Of a DNA stretch of 13,310 bases, positions 7,101 through 12,693 are shown in pieces. A program made the translations under genes and the position numbers. The stretch is from Bacteroidales bacterium (GTDB taxonomy: Bacteria > Bacteroidota > Bacteroidia > Bacteroidales > UBA10428). The stretch covers positions 1 to 13,310 of the forward strand of contig JAFGVG010000238.1 of assembly GCA_016938095.1 (NCBI GenBank), in the 5' to 3' direction. Within the stretch, counting starts at the first letter, position 1. Each line of letters opens with the position of its first letter. Under the pieces are notes generated by a model. The model had not been told where the DNA came from. It did no database searches and saw nothing but the letters and a program-made list of their open reading frames with translations.

Positions 7101-7225
7101 TGCATTCATACGCCAAAGGCGATCCTGTGCAGATACCACCCTTTGCTTACTATTCGCTTATGGTTATTGGGGTAACGGTTATTGTGGCCTATTACAGAAT
7201 TCGCGCTATGCAGCGGCAGATTTGA
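4145..7225 (+). CDS. ccsBA: Fused cytochrome c biogenesis protein CcsBA (ResB + CcsA/ResC), system II
   Basis: System II cytochrome c synthase: it moves haem across the cytoplasmic membrane and attaches it to CXXCH motifs of apocytochromes c. Length is 1,026 residues, in the range of fused epsilonproteobacterial and Bacteroidota proteins. The ResB half (about 1-450) has N-terminal membrane segments at about 12-30, 48-67 and 77-95, then a large extracytoplasmic domain. A further membrane segment and a long periplasmic stretch precede the multi-span CcsA half from about 715. The WWD haem-handling motif WANESWGRYWGWDPKETWAL spans 918-937. Candidate haem ligands match the known layout: transmembrane His82 (FHFSF) and His948 (LHMRM), and external His850 (VIHVAT) and His987 (GLHSYAKG). 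Residues 458-484 look like an internal signal peptide ending in LNAQ, a possible mark of the ancestral fusion. The gene follows msrA by 41 bp and ends seven bases from the convergent plsC. Confidence 0.96.
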   Translation: MKNFSGFLFSSRFMAILLVVFATSMAIATFIENDFGTETARALVYGAHWFELLLLLAALNLAGNMIVNKVHIRTSPAVVLFHFSFVLILAGAVITRYTGTEGTVFIREGEETNQMLTGKTYLTVREETVTGDKVTRFPVNFFRNGKNRFSETMPLQNTLADLVLKDFVADAVESIEADPAGKPVALLMLADTVERRNLVIQRGDTSRVGGIAFTMDDLDTRLTSFNLIPKGDSLFFKATFEVTQSHMSGSSFTTLESHVIHPLIPEYLYKTGNLTVVLYRYLRKGKSVLEASPQAGSGNDALLMEFATPIEKSEFVLWRTGRDEGTTHTVSSGNSSVTISYGSVYKTLPFKLILNDFILKRYPGSNSPSWFESKVTLIDEAHELQKPVRIYMNNVLKYKGYRFYQSSYDSDEKGTILSVNHDMAGTAVTYTGYLLMSVGMIFSLFSRKGRFRTLLREMSVVRVSSRSLMILFFALPAGIGLNAQGTITESVIPGEHAREFGKLLMQDYTGRIEPVNTFSSEVLRKLYRKNSYKNLNADQVVLGMIADPERWQHEAIIRTSHPRILEMLGADSKYFSFSFFFRDNQYILQPFVEEAYRKRPGAREKVDNELIRLDERINICYMVLSGELLRVLPVPGDPTYTWFNYDEIKGRIHHPDSVIIENIMALYLQDVRKSMQTGNWEGPAQVLEGIKGIQQRYAATVIPSPTRIHIELLQNKLGIFARMAGYYGIIGFVLLLLQFAALFRPAIKLKIPVAVATVLIIILLILHTIGLAMRWYVAGHAPWSNGYEVLTYIAWAAVLAGLAFSRYSSVTLSASSIIAFLVLHTAHLSWMDPQITNLVPVLKSYWLVIHVATITASYAFLFLGALLAFVNFLLMIMQNSNNGFRIQSTIQQLVRILEMMLIIGLVLLTIGTFLGAVWANESWGRYWGWDPKETWALVTVIVYAFVLHMRMIPGLNGQFAFNLAAMLSIGSVIMTYFGVNYYLSGLHSYAKGDPVQIPPFAYYSLMVIGVTVIVAYYRIRAMQRQI

Positions 7226-7232
7226 AGGAAAA

Positions 7233-7970
7233 TCATTGTTTGATAAGAGGACCGGTAATTATTTCACGGGTCCTTTCCATGAGTTCCCGGATGGTTTCGT
7301 TGTTGTAGTTTTGAATTTCAATGGGCTTGTGAATGATCATTGTGGCATTCCCAGGTTTTATATCTAACGTTCCGGTAGGCATAATGTGGTTGGTGCCCAT
7401 TAAGGTCATTGGTAAAATGGGAAGTTTAAGGTCGAGCGCCAGCCTGAAAGCTCCTTTCTTGAAAACGCCTGGCTGACCCGTTGTACTCCTTGTGCCCTCG
7501 GGAAAAATTACCACCGAAGTACCATTTACCAGTTTCTGTTTGGCATGATTGAGCGATTCCAGCGCAACCCTGCTGTTCGACCGATCGAGGAAAATGTGAC
7601 CGACCTTTTTACTGCCGAATCCCACCCCGGGGATCCTGGCCAGTTCCTTTTTCATTACCCATTTGATGTCAATCCCCAGCCAGCCATAAACGAGAAAAAT
7701 GTCATAAATACTCTGGTGATTAGAAACAATAACATATGAGGTGCCTTTTTGTATGTTTTCTTTCCCAATTACCTTAACCAGCATGGGCGTCAGGTATCCG
7801 TTGAGCTTTGACCAGATGACGCCGCCAAAGTAACTGCCAACACGCTGGTTAACAAAAGTTGAAACCAAAACGGCCATGATTCCAAAAAAAAGTGTGTTGG
7901 CAAGGGCAAAAGGTAAAAAGAATAACCACTTATATGGCTGATACAGAATATATAAAAGCTTATTATTCAC
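7233..7970 (-). CDS. plsC: 1-acyl-sn-glycerol-3-phosphate acyltransferase (PlsC family)
   Basis: Transfers an acyl chain to lysophosphatidic acid to form phosphatidic acid, the precursor of membrane phospholipids, at the inner face of the cytoplasmic membrane. The 245-residue protein starts with GTG at 7970. A hydrophobic membrane segment occupies about 15-42. The catalytic motif NHQSIYD gives His85 and Asp90, the second block is around WVMKKELARIPGVG (104-117), and the acceptor-binding motif FPEGTRS is at 156-162, followed by LPILPM (183-188). Length and motifs are ordinary for the family. It is convergent with ccsBA, with only seven bases between stop codons and no visible terminator, so the 3' ends of the two transcripts probably overlap. 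It diverges from the cold-shock gene. Paralogues acylate other lipids, including ornithine lipids, so substrate is less certain than family. Confidence 0.93.
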   Translation of the reverse strand: MNNKLLYILYQPYKWLFFLPFALANTLFFGIMAVLVSTFVNQRVGSYFGGVIWSKLNGYLTPMLVKVIGKENIQKGTSYVIVSNHQSIYDIFLVYGWLGIDIKWVMKKELARIPGVGFGSKKVGHIFLDRSNSRVALESLNHAKQKLVNGTSVVIFPEGTRSTTGQPGVFKKGAFRLALDLKLPILPMTLMGTNHIMPTGTLDIKPGNATMIIHKPIEIQNYNNETIRELMERTREIITGPLIKQ

Positions 7971-7987
7971 AGTTTTACTTTTTTTAA

Positions 7988-7995
7988 CAAAAATA
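7988..7995 (-). promoter_or_regulatory. Putative -7 promoter element for plsC
   Basis: On the minus strand this reads TATTTTTG, an exact match to the Bacteroidota -7 consensus TAnnTTTG, and lies 17 bases upstream of the GTG start of plsC. No good -33 TTTG was found at the usual spacing, and the area is A/T-rich, so this is tentative. Confidence 0.4.
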
Positions 7996-8045
7996 CAATT
8001 TCCTTGTTTTTTTTCAGTAGAAATGATTTTTTTATTATTTAATAT

Positions 8046-8053
8046 TAAATTTG
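8046..8053 (+). promoter_or_regulatory. Putative -7 promoter element for the cold-shock gene
   Basis: TAAATTTG matches TAnnTTTG exactly and lies 25 bases before the start codon at 8079, which would give a leader of roughly 15-20 bases. That is much shorter than the long thermosensing leader of enterobacterial cspA. A clear -33 element is not visible. Confidence 0.45.
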
Positions 8054-8078
8054 TACCAATATTTTTTAATCAAACATT

Positions 8079-8270
8079 ATGAAAGAAGGAAAAGTAAAAT
8101 TCTTTAATGAGAACAAAGGTTTTGGATTTATTAAAGATGCAGAAAGCGGGAACGAGTATTTTGTTCACGTATCTGGCCTGGTTGACAAAATCAAGGAAGA
8201 TGACACTGTGTCATTTGAACTCCAGCAAGGTAAAAAAGGATTGAATGCAGTAAATGTGAAACGAATATAA
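8079..8270 (+). CDS. Cold-shock domain protein (CspA family)
   Basis: Small single-domain nucleic-acid chaperone of 63 residues that binds single-stranded RNA or DNA and melts secondary structure. The whole protein is one cold-shock domain: MKEGKVKFFNENKG at the start, RNP1 KGFGFI at 13-18 and RNP2 as YFVHV at 27-31, where VFVHF is more common, followed by SGL and a basic end NVKRI. It is slightly shorter than the usual 65-70 residues. The gene stands alone between its own promoter-like element and a strong intrinsic terminator, so it is probably monocistronic. Whether it is cold-induced cannot be told from the sequence. Confidence 0.96.
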   Translation: MKEGKVKFFNENKGFGFIKDAESGNEYFVHVSGLVDKIKEDDTVSFELQQGKKGLNAVNVKRI

Positions 8271-8297
8271 TCATTCGAGAATTACAAGTTAATCCTT

Positions 8298-8330
8298 AAA
8301 CCCTCCCGCGTGTCCGGGAGGGTTTTTTTT
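8298..8330 (+). terminator. Rho-independent terminator of the cold-shock gene
   Basis: A perfect G/C-rich stem (CCCTCCCG at 8301-8308 with CGGGAGGG at 8315-8322, extended by AAA/TTT) with loop CGTGTC is followed by a run of eight T at 8323-8330. It lies 27 bases after the stop codon. This is the clearest terminator in the window. Confidence 0.93.
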
Positions 8331-8429
8331 GTTATTACACGGAGTGCATACAAATTGCAATGTCCTTGGTAGTAGTTGAAGAAATAGTATTTATATTTAC
8401 GAAGCACGTATAAACCTATCAATGACACC

Positions 8430-9365
8430 ATGGAAAAACAATGGTTGGTAATTGTCAATCCCAATGCCGGTAATGGTAAGGGCATCAAAGACTGGGATCT
8501 GATTGCTGAATTGCTTCGTAAACATGGCCTTGTTTTTACCCACAGGTTCACCGTTACCCGAAGACATGCCATTGTTCTTGCCCAGGAGGGAATCAAAGAT
8601 GGCTATCGCAAGATAATAGTGGTGGGAGGTGATGGCACCATGAATGAGGTAGTCAACGGTGTTTTCACGCAGGATATTTGTCCTACTCAGCAGGTAACAC
8701 TTGCCATGATTATGGTGGGCACCGGAAACGACTGGGGAAAACTTTTCGACATACCTTTGGACTACGAAGCAGCTATAAGACTGATTGCCGAACCTAAAAC
8801 CAGGTTACAAGATACGGGCATGGTTTATTATTACCATGGCACCACACGTGAATCAAGGTATTTTATGAATATTGCCGGGCTGGGTTTTGATGCCGTTGTG
8901 GTTAAACGTACCAATTATCAGAAAGACAAGGGGCGCAATGGCAAAACAATATACCTGATAAACCTGCTCAGAAGTTTGTTGTTTTACCGGCATACCATTA
9001 CAGCGGTAGAAATCGACGGTTATAAAATACAAAATGATGTTTTTACCATAAGTATTGGCATCGGCAGGTTTTCAGGCGGAGGAATGATGCAGACGCCTAA
9101 GGCCATTCCCGATGACGGACTATTCGATATCACCATTGTCAAAAAAATGCGGAAAGGGGAGATCATAGCCGCGCTTTACAGACTTTATGATGGTTCCATA
9201 CTCGAACACCCAAAGATCTTAGGTTTTACCGGCCGGGATATTCAAATCGACTCAGATCCGCTAATCCATCTCGAAGTAGACGGAGAGTCACTCGGACATT
9301 CACCTATTGAACTCAAAATAATTCCGCAAAGCATCAATATTGTATACGGACAGTTCCCGGTTTAA
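8430..9365 (+). CDS. Diacylglycerol/lipid kinase, YegS/BmrU/DagK family
   Basis: Predicted ATP-dependent kinase of diacylglycerol or a related lipid, 311 residues, soluble or loosely attached to the membrane. The N-terminal catalytic domain starts with VIVNPNAGNGKG (7-18), the first nucleotide-binding block. The hallmark GGDGTMNEVVNG begins at residue 66, and MVGTGNDWGK (95-104) follows. The C-terminal beta-sandwich includes NIAGLGFDAVVV, GGGMMQTPKAIPDDGLFD and the closing EVDGE. Length is normal for the family. The ATG at 8430 directly precedes the first strand. A weak -7-like TATATTTA lies at 8392-8399. Phosphatidic acid made by such a kinase is also the PlsC product, so the neighbouring genes act on the same lipid pool, although plsC is on the other strand. 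Substrates in the family include sphingoid bases and phosphatidylglycerol, so the substrate is not certain. Confidence 0.93.
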   Translation: MEKQWLVIVNPNAGNGKGIKDWDLIAELLRKHGLVFTHRFTVTRRHAIVLAQEGIKDGYRKIIVVGGDGTMNEVVNGVFTQDICPTQQVTLAMIMVGTGNDWGKLFDIPLDYEAAIRLIAEPKTRLQDTGMVYYYHGTTRESRYFMNIAGLGFDAVVVKRTNYQKDKGRNGKTIYLINLLRSLLFYRHTITAVEIDGYKIQNDVFTISIGIGRFSGGGMMQTPKAIPDDGLFDITIVKKMRKGEIIAALYRLYDGSILEHPKILGFTGRDIQIDSDPLIHLEVDGESLGHSPIELKIIPQSINIVYGQFPV

Positions 9366-9750
9366 AATAACCGCCGTATTCCCGTAAAAAAAGCCGATAC
9401 AACCCTTTTTCATATTTATAAATCGACAATTTTAAAGATTATATAATACTGAATACCTGTTTTTTATGTATTTTATAATAAGTAACAATTCAGGTAAAAG
9501 AGGTAAATTAGATCATTTTGGATGGTCAGAATAGAGTATTTATAGATTATATTATTGATTACCAGTATATAGTAAATACTATCCAAAGTTTTACTTGAAT
9601 ATAATTTCTTGCCTTTACAGCTCCTGATAGGCTGTTACTTATCTCAAAAAGCACCTAAACACATCAATAGTAACAATGAAATATGTAATGGATACATATG
9701 TAATCTAACATAATTACATTTGTAACTTTAATTTGTATTACATTTGTAAA
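9366..9750. other. AT-rich intergenic region ahead of the small XRE regulator
   Basis: No gene or tRNA is supported here. The lipid kinase end has only a short stem (CGGTT 9358-9362 with AACCG 9369-9373) without a T-run. The middle is very A/T-rich and holds an 8-bp inverted repeat, AGTATTTA at 9535-9542 with TAAATACT at 9573-9580, separated by 30 bases. From 9681 to the start codon at 9751 there is a cluster of TACAT/ATGTA palindromes, listed separately. The length is generous for a gap between ordinary genes of this window and suggests a regulated promoter. Confidence 0.7.
9691..9749 (+). promoter_or_regulatory. Array of three palindromic operator-like sites
   Basis: Site 1 is GATACATATGTAA at 9691-9703, with the perfect palindrome TACATATGTA at its centre. 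Sites 2 and 3 are identical 12-mers TTACATTTGTAA at 9714-9725 and 9738-9749, the second ending one base before the ATG. Centres are about 22 and 24 bp apart, close to two helical turns, so bound dimers would face the same side. A further half-site ATATGTAAT lies at 9681-9689. Each 12-mer contains TACATTTG, an exact TAnnTTTG promoter match, so a bound repressor would cover the -7 element. Autoregulation by the following XRE protein is inferred from position. Confidence 0.65.
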
Positions 9751-10191
9751 ATGAAAGAAAGAATACAGCAACTTATCAATAAATTAGGGTATACCACAGC
9801 GCGCTTTGCTGATGAAATAGGTGTGCAACGTTCCGGTATTTCCCATATTATCAGTGGACGTAATCAGCCAAGTTATGACCTGCTTGTAAAAATATTGAGC
9901 CGTTTTCCGGATATCAGCACCGATTGGTTTCTTTTGGGAAAAGGAGAGATGTTCAGGCATCACGAAAATGAAGTGTTCAGGGAGGATAACCAATTGAAAT
10001 CCTCACGTCAAAATAAGCAACCCGATCTATTCTCATCGAAAACAGATAGTTTTTCTAAATCAGATCATCCCGACAAAAAAGAAGATACCGAAAAGGTTAG
10101 TAATGTTACAAATGTAAACAATATTAATCGTATCCTGATACTGCATAACGACGGTACTTTCAATGTCTATCATCCGGCTGACAGGGATTGA
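9751..10191 (+). CDS. Small XRE/Cro-type helix-turn-helix regulator
   Basis: Predicted DNA-binding regulator of 146 residues. Residues 5-50 form a lambda-repressor-like HTH (RFADEIGVQRSGISHIISGRNQ), followed by PSYDLLVKILSRFPDISTDWFLLGKGEMF, a pattern common in Bacteroidota single-HTH regulators. Residues 70-125 are polar, charged and low in hydrophobics, probably a flexible linker. A short C-terminal segment NRILILHNDGTFNVYHP could be a small beta element for dimerisation or ligand sensing. No S24 residues are present. The ATG at 9751 was chosen over an upstream TTG at 9733 because the latter would put operator site 3 inside the coding region. Its 3' part contains another exact copy of the operator 12-mer. 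pyrD follows after 30 bases. Confidence 0.88.
   Translation: MKERIQQLINKLGYTTARFADEIGVQRSGISHIISGRNQPSYDLLVKILSRFPDISTDWFLLGKGEMFRHHENEVFREDNQLKSSRQNKQPDLFSSKTDSFSKSDHPDKKEDTEKVSNVTNVNNINRILILHNDGTFNVYHPADRD
10106..10117 (-). promoter_or_regulatory. Operator-like 12-mer inside the XRE regulator gene
   Basis: TTACAAATGTAA is the exact reverse complement of the two upstream 12-mers TTACATTTGTAA, and its flanks (G before, AC after) keep the resemblance. It is about 370 bp from the upstream cluster, encodes part of the N-V-T-N-V-N stretch of the protein, and lies about 105 bp ahead of the pyrD start. It could be an auxiliary looping site or act on pyrD transcription; coincidence is possible. Confidence 0.45.
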
Positions 10192-10202
10192 TTTTTTTTA
10201 TT

Positions 10203-10210
10203 TATATTTG
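10203..10210 (+). promoter_or_regulatory. Putative -7 promoter element for pyrD
   Basis: TATATTTG matches TAnnTTTG exactly, just after the regulator stop codon and 11 bases before the pyrD ATG at 10222. This would leave only a few leader bases, and no -33 TTTG is seen at the usual distance, so pyrD may instead be read from the regulator promoter. Confidence 0.35.
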
Positions 10211-10221
10211 CCTAAAACGGC

Positions 10222-11286
10222 ATGTATAAACAAATCATCCGTCCCATACTTTTCCTCATCAATCCCGAAACAGTTCATCACCTGGTTGTAATGCTTGTCA
10301 GGCTTATTGCCCTTATACCAGGGTTACCGTTCTTATTACGCAGCCATTTTACCATCCGACATCCATTGTTAGAAACACGTATCGGCGGTCTAACTTTTGT
10401 TAACAAGGTCATATTGGCTGCCGGGTTTGACAAAAACGCCGATTTTTACCGACAGTTTTCCATTTTTGGCTTTGCCGGCATCGAAGTAGGTACCGTTACC
10501 CCTTTACCTCAACGCGGAAATCCAAAACCCAGGTCTTTTCGGCTTCCTCAGGACAGCGCTTTAATCAACCGTATGGGATTTAATAACAAAGGTGTTTCGC
10601 ACACCGTTGAAAAACTCACGGGCCCGAAGCCTGAATCCCTAATTATCGGTGGCAACATTGGTAAAAATACCGTTACGCCCAATGAAAAAGCCGCAGATGA
10701 TTACGGGTTTTGTTTTAAAAAACTTTACGATCATGTCGATTACCTGGTCATTAATGTCAGTTGTCCCAATATTAAGGATCTTGATAAGTTGCAGGATCAT
10801 GAGTCGCTCCGGGAAATACTTGACCGTGTTATGCTTATTCGTGCATCAAAACCATTTAGAAAGCCAGTTTTTTTGAAAATCTCACCGGATCTTTCCTTTG
10901 AGCAGATAGATGAGATCATTGAATTGTACCATGCTGTCGGATTAGATGGTATAATTGCCACCAACACCACTACTGGTCGTGATAACCTGTTAACTCCGGC
11001 ACAGTTGGTTGAAACCATTGGACAGGGTGGACTGAGTGGCGCACCGCTTAAGAACAAATCATTGGACACAATAAGATACATATGTAAACAGTCTGATAAC
11101 AAAATTCCGGTCATTGGAGTTGGCGGTATTATAAACGCGCAGGATGCCATTGACATGATCGAGGCTGGTGCTGTTATGTTACAAGTGTATACGGGGTTCA
11201 TTTATGAGGGTCCGTTCATAGTACACAAAATAAACAAAGCGCTTATCAGGCATTATAATAAGTTATCTGTTGCAAAACCCACCTGA
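10222..11286 (+). CDS. pyrD: Dihydroorotate dehydrogenase, class 2 architecture with Cys at the catalytic-base position
   Basis: Oxidises dihydroorotate to orotate with FMN, the fourth step of pyrimidine synthesis. The 354-residue protein has the N-terminal amphipathic/hydrophobic helices typical of the membrane-associated, quinone-linked class 2 (RPILFLINPETVHHLVVMLV, about 7-26). The FMN barrel follows, with LAAGFDKNADFY near residue 70, EVGTVTPLPQRGNPKPR, NRMGFNNKG and GGNIGKN. C-terminal FMN-phosphate segments include GGLSGAPLK and VIGVGGI. The catalytic-loop motif is NVSCPNI: Cys181 stands where class 2 enzymes normally have Ser (SSPNT) and class 1 enzymes have Cys (SCPN). The Thr after Asn is Ile184. 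The gene is 30 bp after the XRE gene and ends 10 bp before the OmpA-family gene. A 13-base copy of operator site 1 lies inside it at 11075. Confidence 0.96.
   Translation: MYKQIIRPILFLINPETVHHLVVMLVRLIALIPGLPFLLRSHFTIRHPLLETRIGGLTFVNKVILAAGFDKNADFYRQFSIFGFAGIEVGTVTPLPQRGNPKPRSFRLPQDSALINRMGFNNKGVSHTVEKLTGPKPESLIIGGNIGKNTVTPNEKAADDYGFCFKKLYDHVDYLVINVSCPNIKDLDKLQDHESLREILDRVMLIRASKPFRKPVFLKISPDLSFEQIDEIIELYHAVGLDGIIATNTTTGRDNLLTPAQLVETIGQGGLSGAPLKNKSLDTIRYICKQSDNKIPVIGVGGIINAQDAIDMIEAGAVMLQVYTGFIYEGPFIVHKINKALIRHYNKLSVAKPT
11075..11087 (+). promoter_or_regulatory. Copy of operator site 1 inside pyrD
   Basis: GATACATATGTAA is identical over 13 bases to site 1 at 9691-9703 and contains the perfect palindrome TACATATGTA. 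It lies 210 bp before the next gene's stop-to-start junction, within the pyrD coding region. Whether it is bound is unknown. Confidence 0.3.
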
Positions 11287-11296
11287 ATTAACAGTC

Positions 11297-12688
11297 ATGT
11301 ATAGAGGAACAAAAGAACTACTGGTTTTATTTTTAGCCTTCGGTATTGCGGGCAGTATTGCCGTCGCACAGGAAAGAAACCTGGTACTGAACCCGGGTTT
11401 TGAAAAGTATGATAAGTGTCCACAGGATTATACGCCTGAAAATCTCACCCATAGGCTGATACCGGGTTGGACTTATCCTACAAGGGCTACACCGGACTAT
11501 TTCAACCGATGCAGTCCACGTAACGTTGGTGTTCCCAAAAACTTTGCCGGTGAAAGTGAGCCCCATGGCGGTGATGGTTATGCCGGGGCCATTCTGAGTG
11601 GTACCGAAGAAAGTTACCGCGAGTACATTCAGGGAACGCTTTCTTCGCCCATGGTTGCCGGACTTCAATACTGCATTAAGTTTTACTATAGGCTTGCTTC
11701 ATATTCACGGTTTGCTGTCGACCAGATGAGTATTTATTTATCACCCGAGGAGATTAAGAATGACATAAACGTTAACCTTTCTTATGCCCCACAGATCACC
11801 AATAAAGTAGGTTTATTTCTTGACAATATTGACGAGTGGGAAGAATTCTGCACCGTTTATACAGCAACCGGAGGTGAGCGCTTTTTCATTTTTGGTAATT
11901 TCAAAAACTACGATAACACCAATTATGTGGTAACAGATAAAAATGTGGTGAACCTGAGGAATAAAGCTTATGCCTATTATTTTTTTGATGACGTGAGTAT
12001 TGCCCCACTTGAAAATTGCAAAGACTGTCCCTGTGTGATGCACGATTTTGAGTCGCGGGTGGTGGAATCGCATTACACAGGCGGACAGGATGCAATGACC
12101 GGAAAAGTAACCAGGATAATCAACGATGGCCGTATCCGTATCAGCATGATTGGCGGAACACCCCCGTATACTGTGTCCTGGAATAACCGCATGACGGGTC
12201 CTGAACTTCACAACCTGCCAGCCGGAAAGTACATTTATCTGGCCACTGATAAACACAGCTGCCGTTCCACCGATACTATCATTTTTACCGAGCCTGAAAT
12301 TATCAAAGATGAGTTTTTGGAAGGCCTTAAAGCCATTGATGAAGGATCTGCCATTGTCCTTGAGAATATCTTCTTTGAATTCAATAAAACCGACTTACTG
12401 CCAGAATCCTATGCTGAATTGAACAAAGTGGTGCAATTCATGCTTGAGGAAGATATCAAGCAGATAGAGATATCGGGACATACCGACAGTGAAGGTTCGG
12501 ACAGTTATAATCAGAAACTTTCCGAAGGCAGGGCAGCTTCGGTGGTCAATTACCTTGCTTCCCAGGGCATTAAACCCGAAAGAATGCTTTCGGTGGGCTA
12601 TGGGGAATCGAGACCGGTTGATACCAACAATACCGAAGAAGGAAGGGCACAGAACCGACGGGTTGAATTTTTGCTGATCAAAAAATAG
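11297..12688 (+). CDS. Outer-membrane OmpA-family protein with SprB-like Ig repeat
   Basis: Predicted exported envelope protein of 463 residues that anchors to peptidoglycan. Residues 1-25 are a signal peptide (KELLVLFLAFGIAGSIAVAQ). Residues 26-245 form a domain beginning NLVLNPGFEKYDKCP, resembling beta-sandwich carbohydrate-binding-like modules found at the start of many Bacteroidota OmpA proteins. About 270-335 is an Ig-like repeat with GGTPPYTVSWNN, LPAGKYIYLATDKHSC and a closing TEPE, the SprB-repeat pattern. About 350-463 is the OmpA C-terminal domain: NIFFEFNKTDLLPESY, GHTDSEGSDSYNQKLSEGRA and GRAQNRRVEF, with the Asp and Arg that bind diaminopimelate in this family. ATG 11297 was chosen for its clean signal peptide; a TTG at 11270 would overlap pyrD. 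It is followed after five bases by a secreted TPR-like gene, suggesting a shared envelope complex. It lacks a type IX C-terminal sorting domain. Confidence 0.92.
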   Translation: MYRGTKELLVLFLAFGIAGSIAVAQERNLVLNPGFEKYDKCPQDYTPENLTHRLIPGWTYPTRATPDYFNRCSPRNVGVPKNFAGESEPHGGDGYAGAILSGTEESYREYIQGTLSSPMVAGLQYCIKFYYRLASYSRFAVDQMSIYLSPEEIKNDINVNLSYAPQITNKVGLFLDNIDEWEEFCTVYTATGGERFFIFGNFKNYDNTNYVVTDKNVVNLRNKAYAYYFFDDVSIAPLENCKDCPCVMHDFESRVVESHYTGGQDAMTGKVTRIINDGRIRISMIGGTPPYTVSWNNRMTGPELHNLPAGKYIYLATDKHSCRSTDTIIFTEPEIIKDEFLEGLKAIDEGSAIVLENIFFEFNKTDLLPESYAELNKVVQFMLEEDIKQIEISGHTDSEGSDSYNQKLSEGRAASVVNYLASQGIKPERMLSVGYGESRPVDTNNTEEGRAQNRRVEFLLIKK

Positions 12689-12693
12689 GGGCC

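Noticed and set aside
6731..7105. Minus-strand reading frame of 124 codons
   Set aside because: It is antisense to the conserved CcsA half, including the WWD motif.
9366..9680. tRNA or small RNA gene in the AT-rich gap
   Set aside because: No cloverleaf, no T-loop consensus and no terminator hairpin were found; the sequence is mostly A/T.
11270..11296. TTG start for the OmpA-family gene
   Set aside because: It overlaps pyrD and delays the signal peptide; ATG 11297 fits better.
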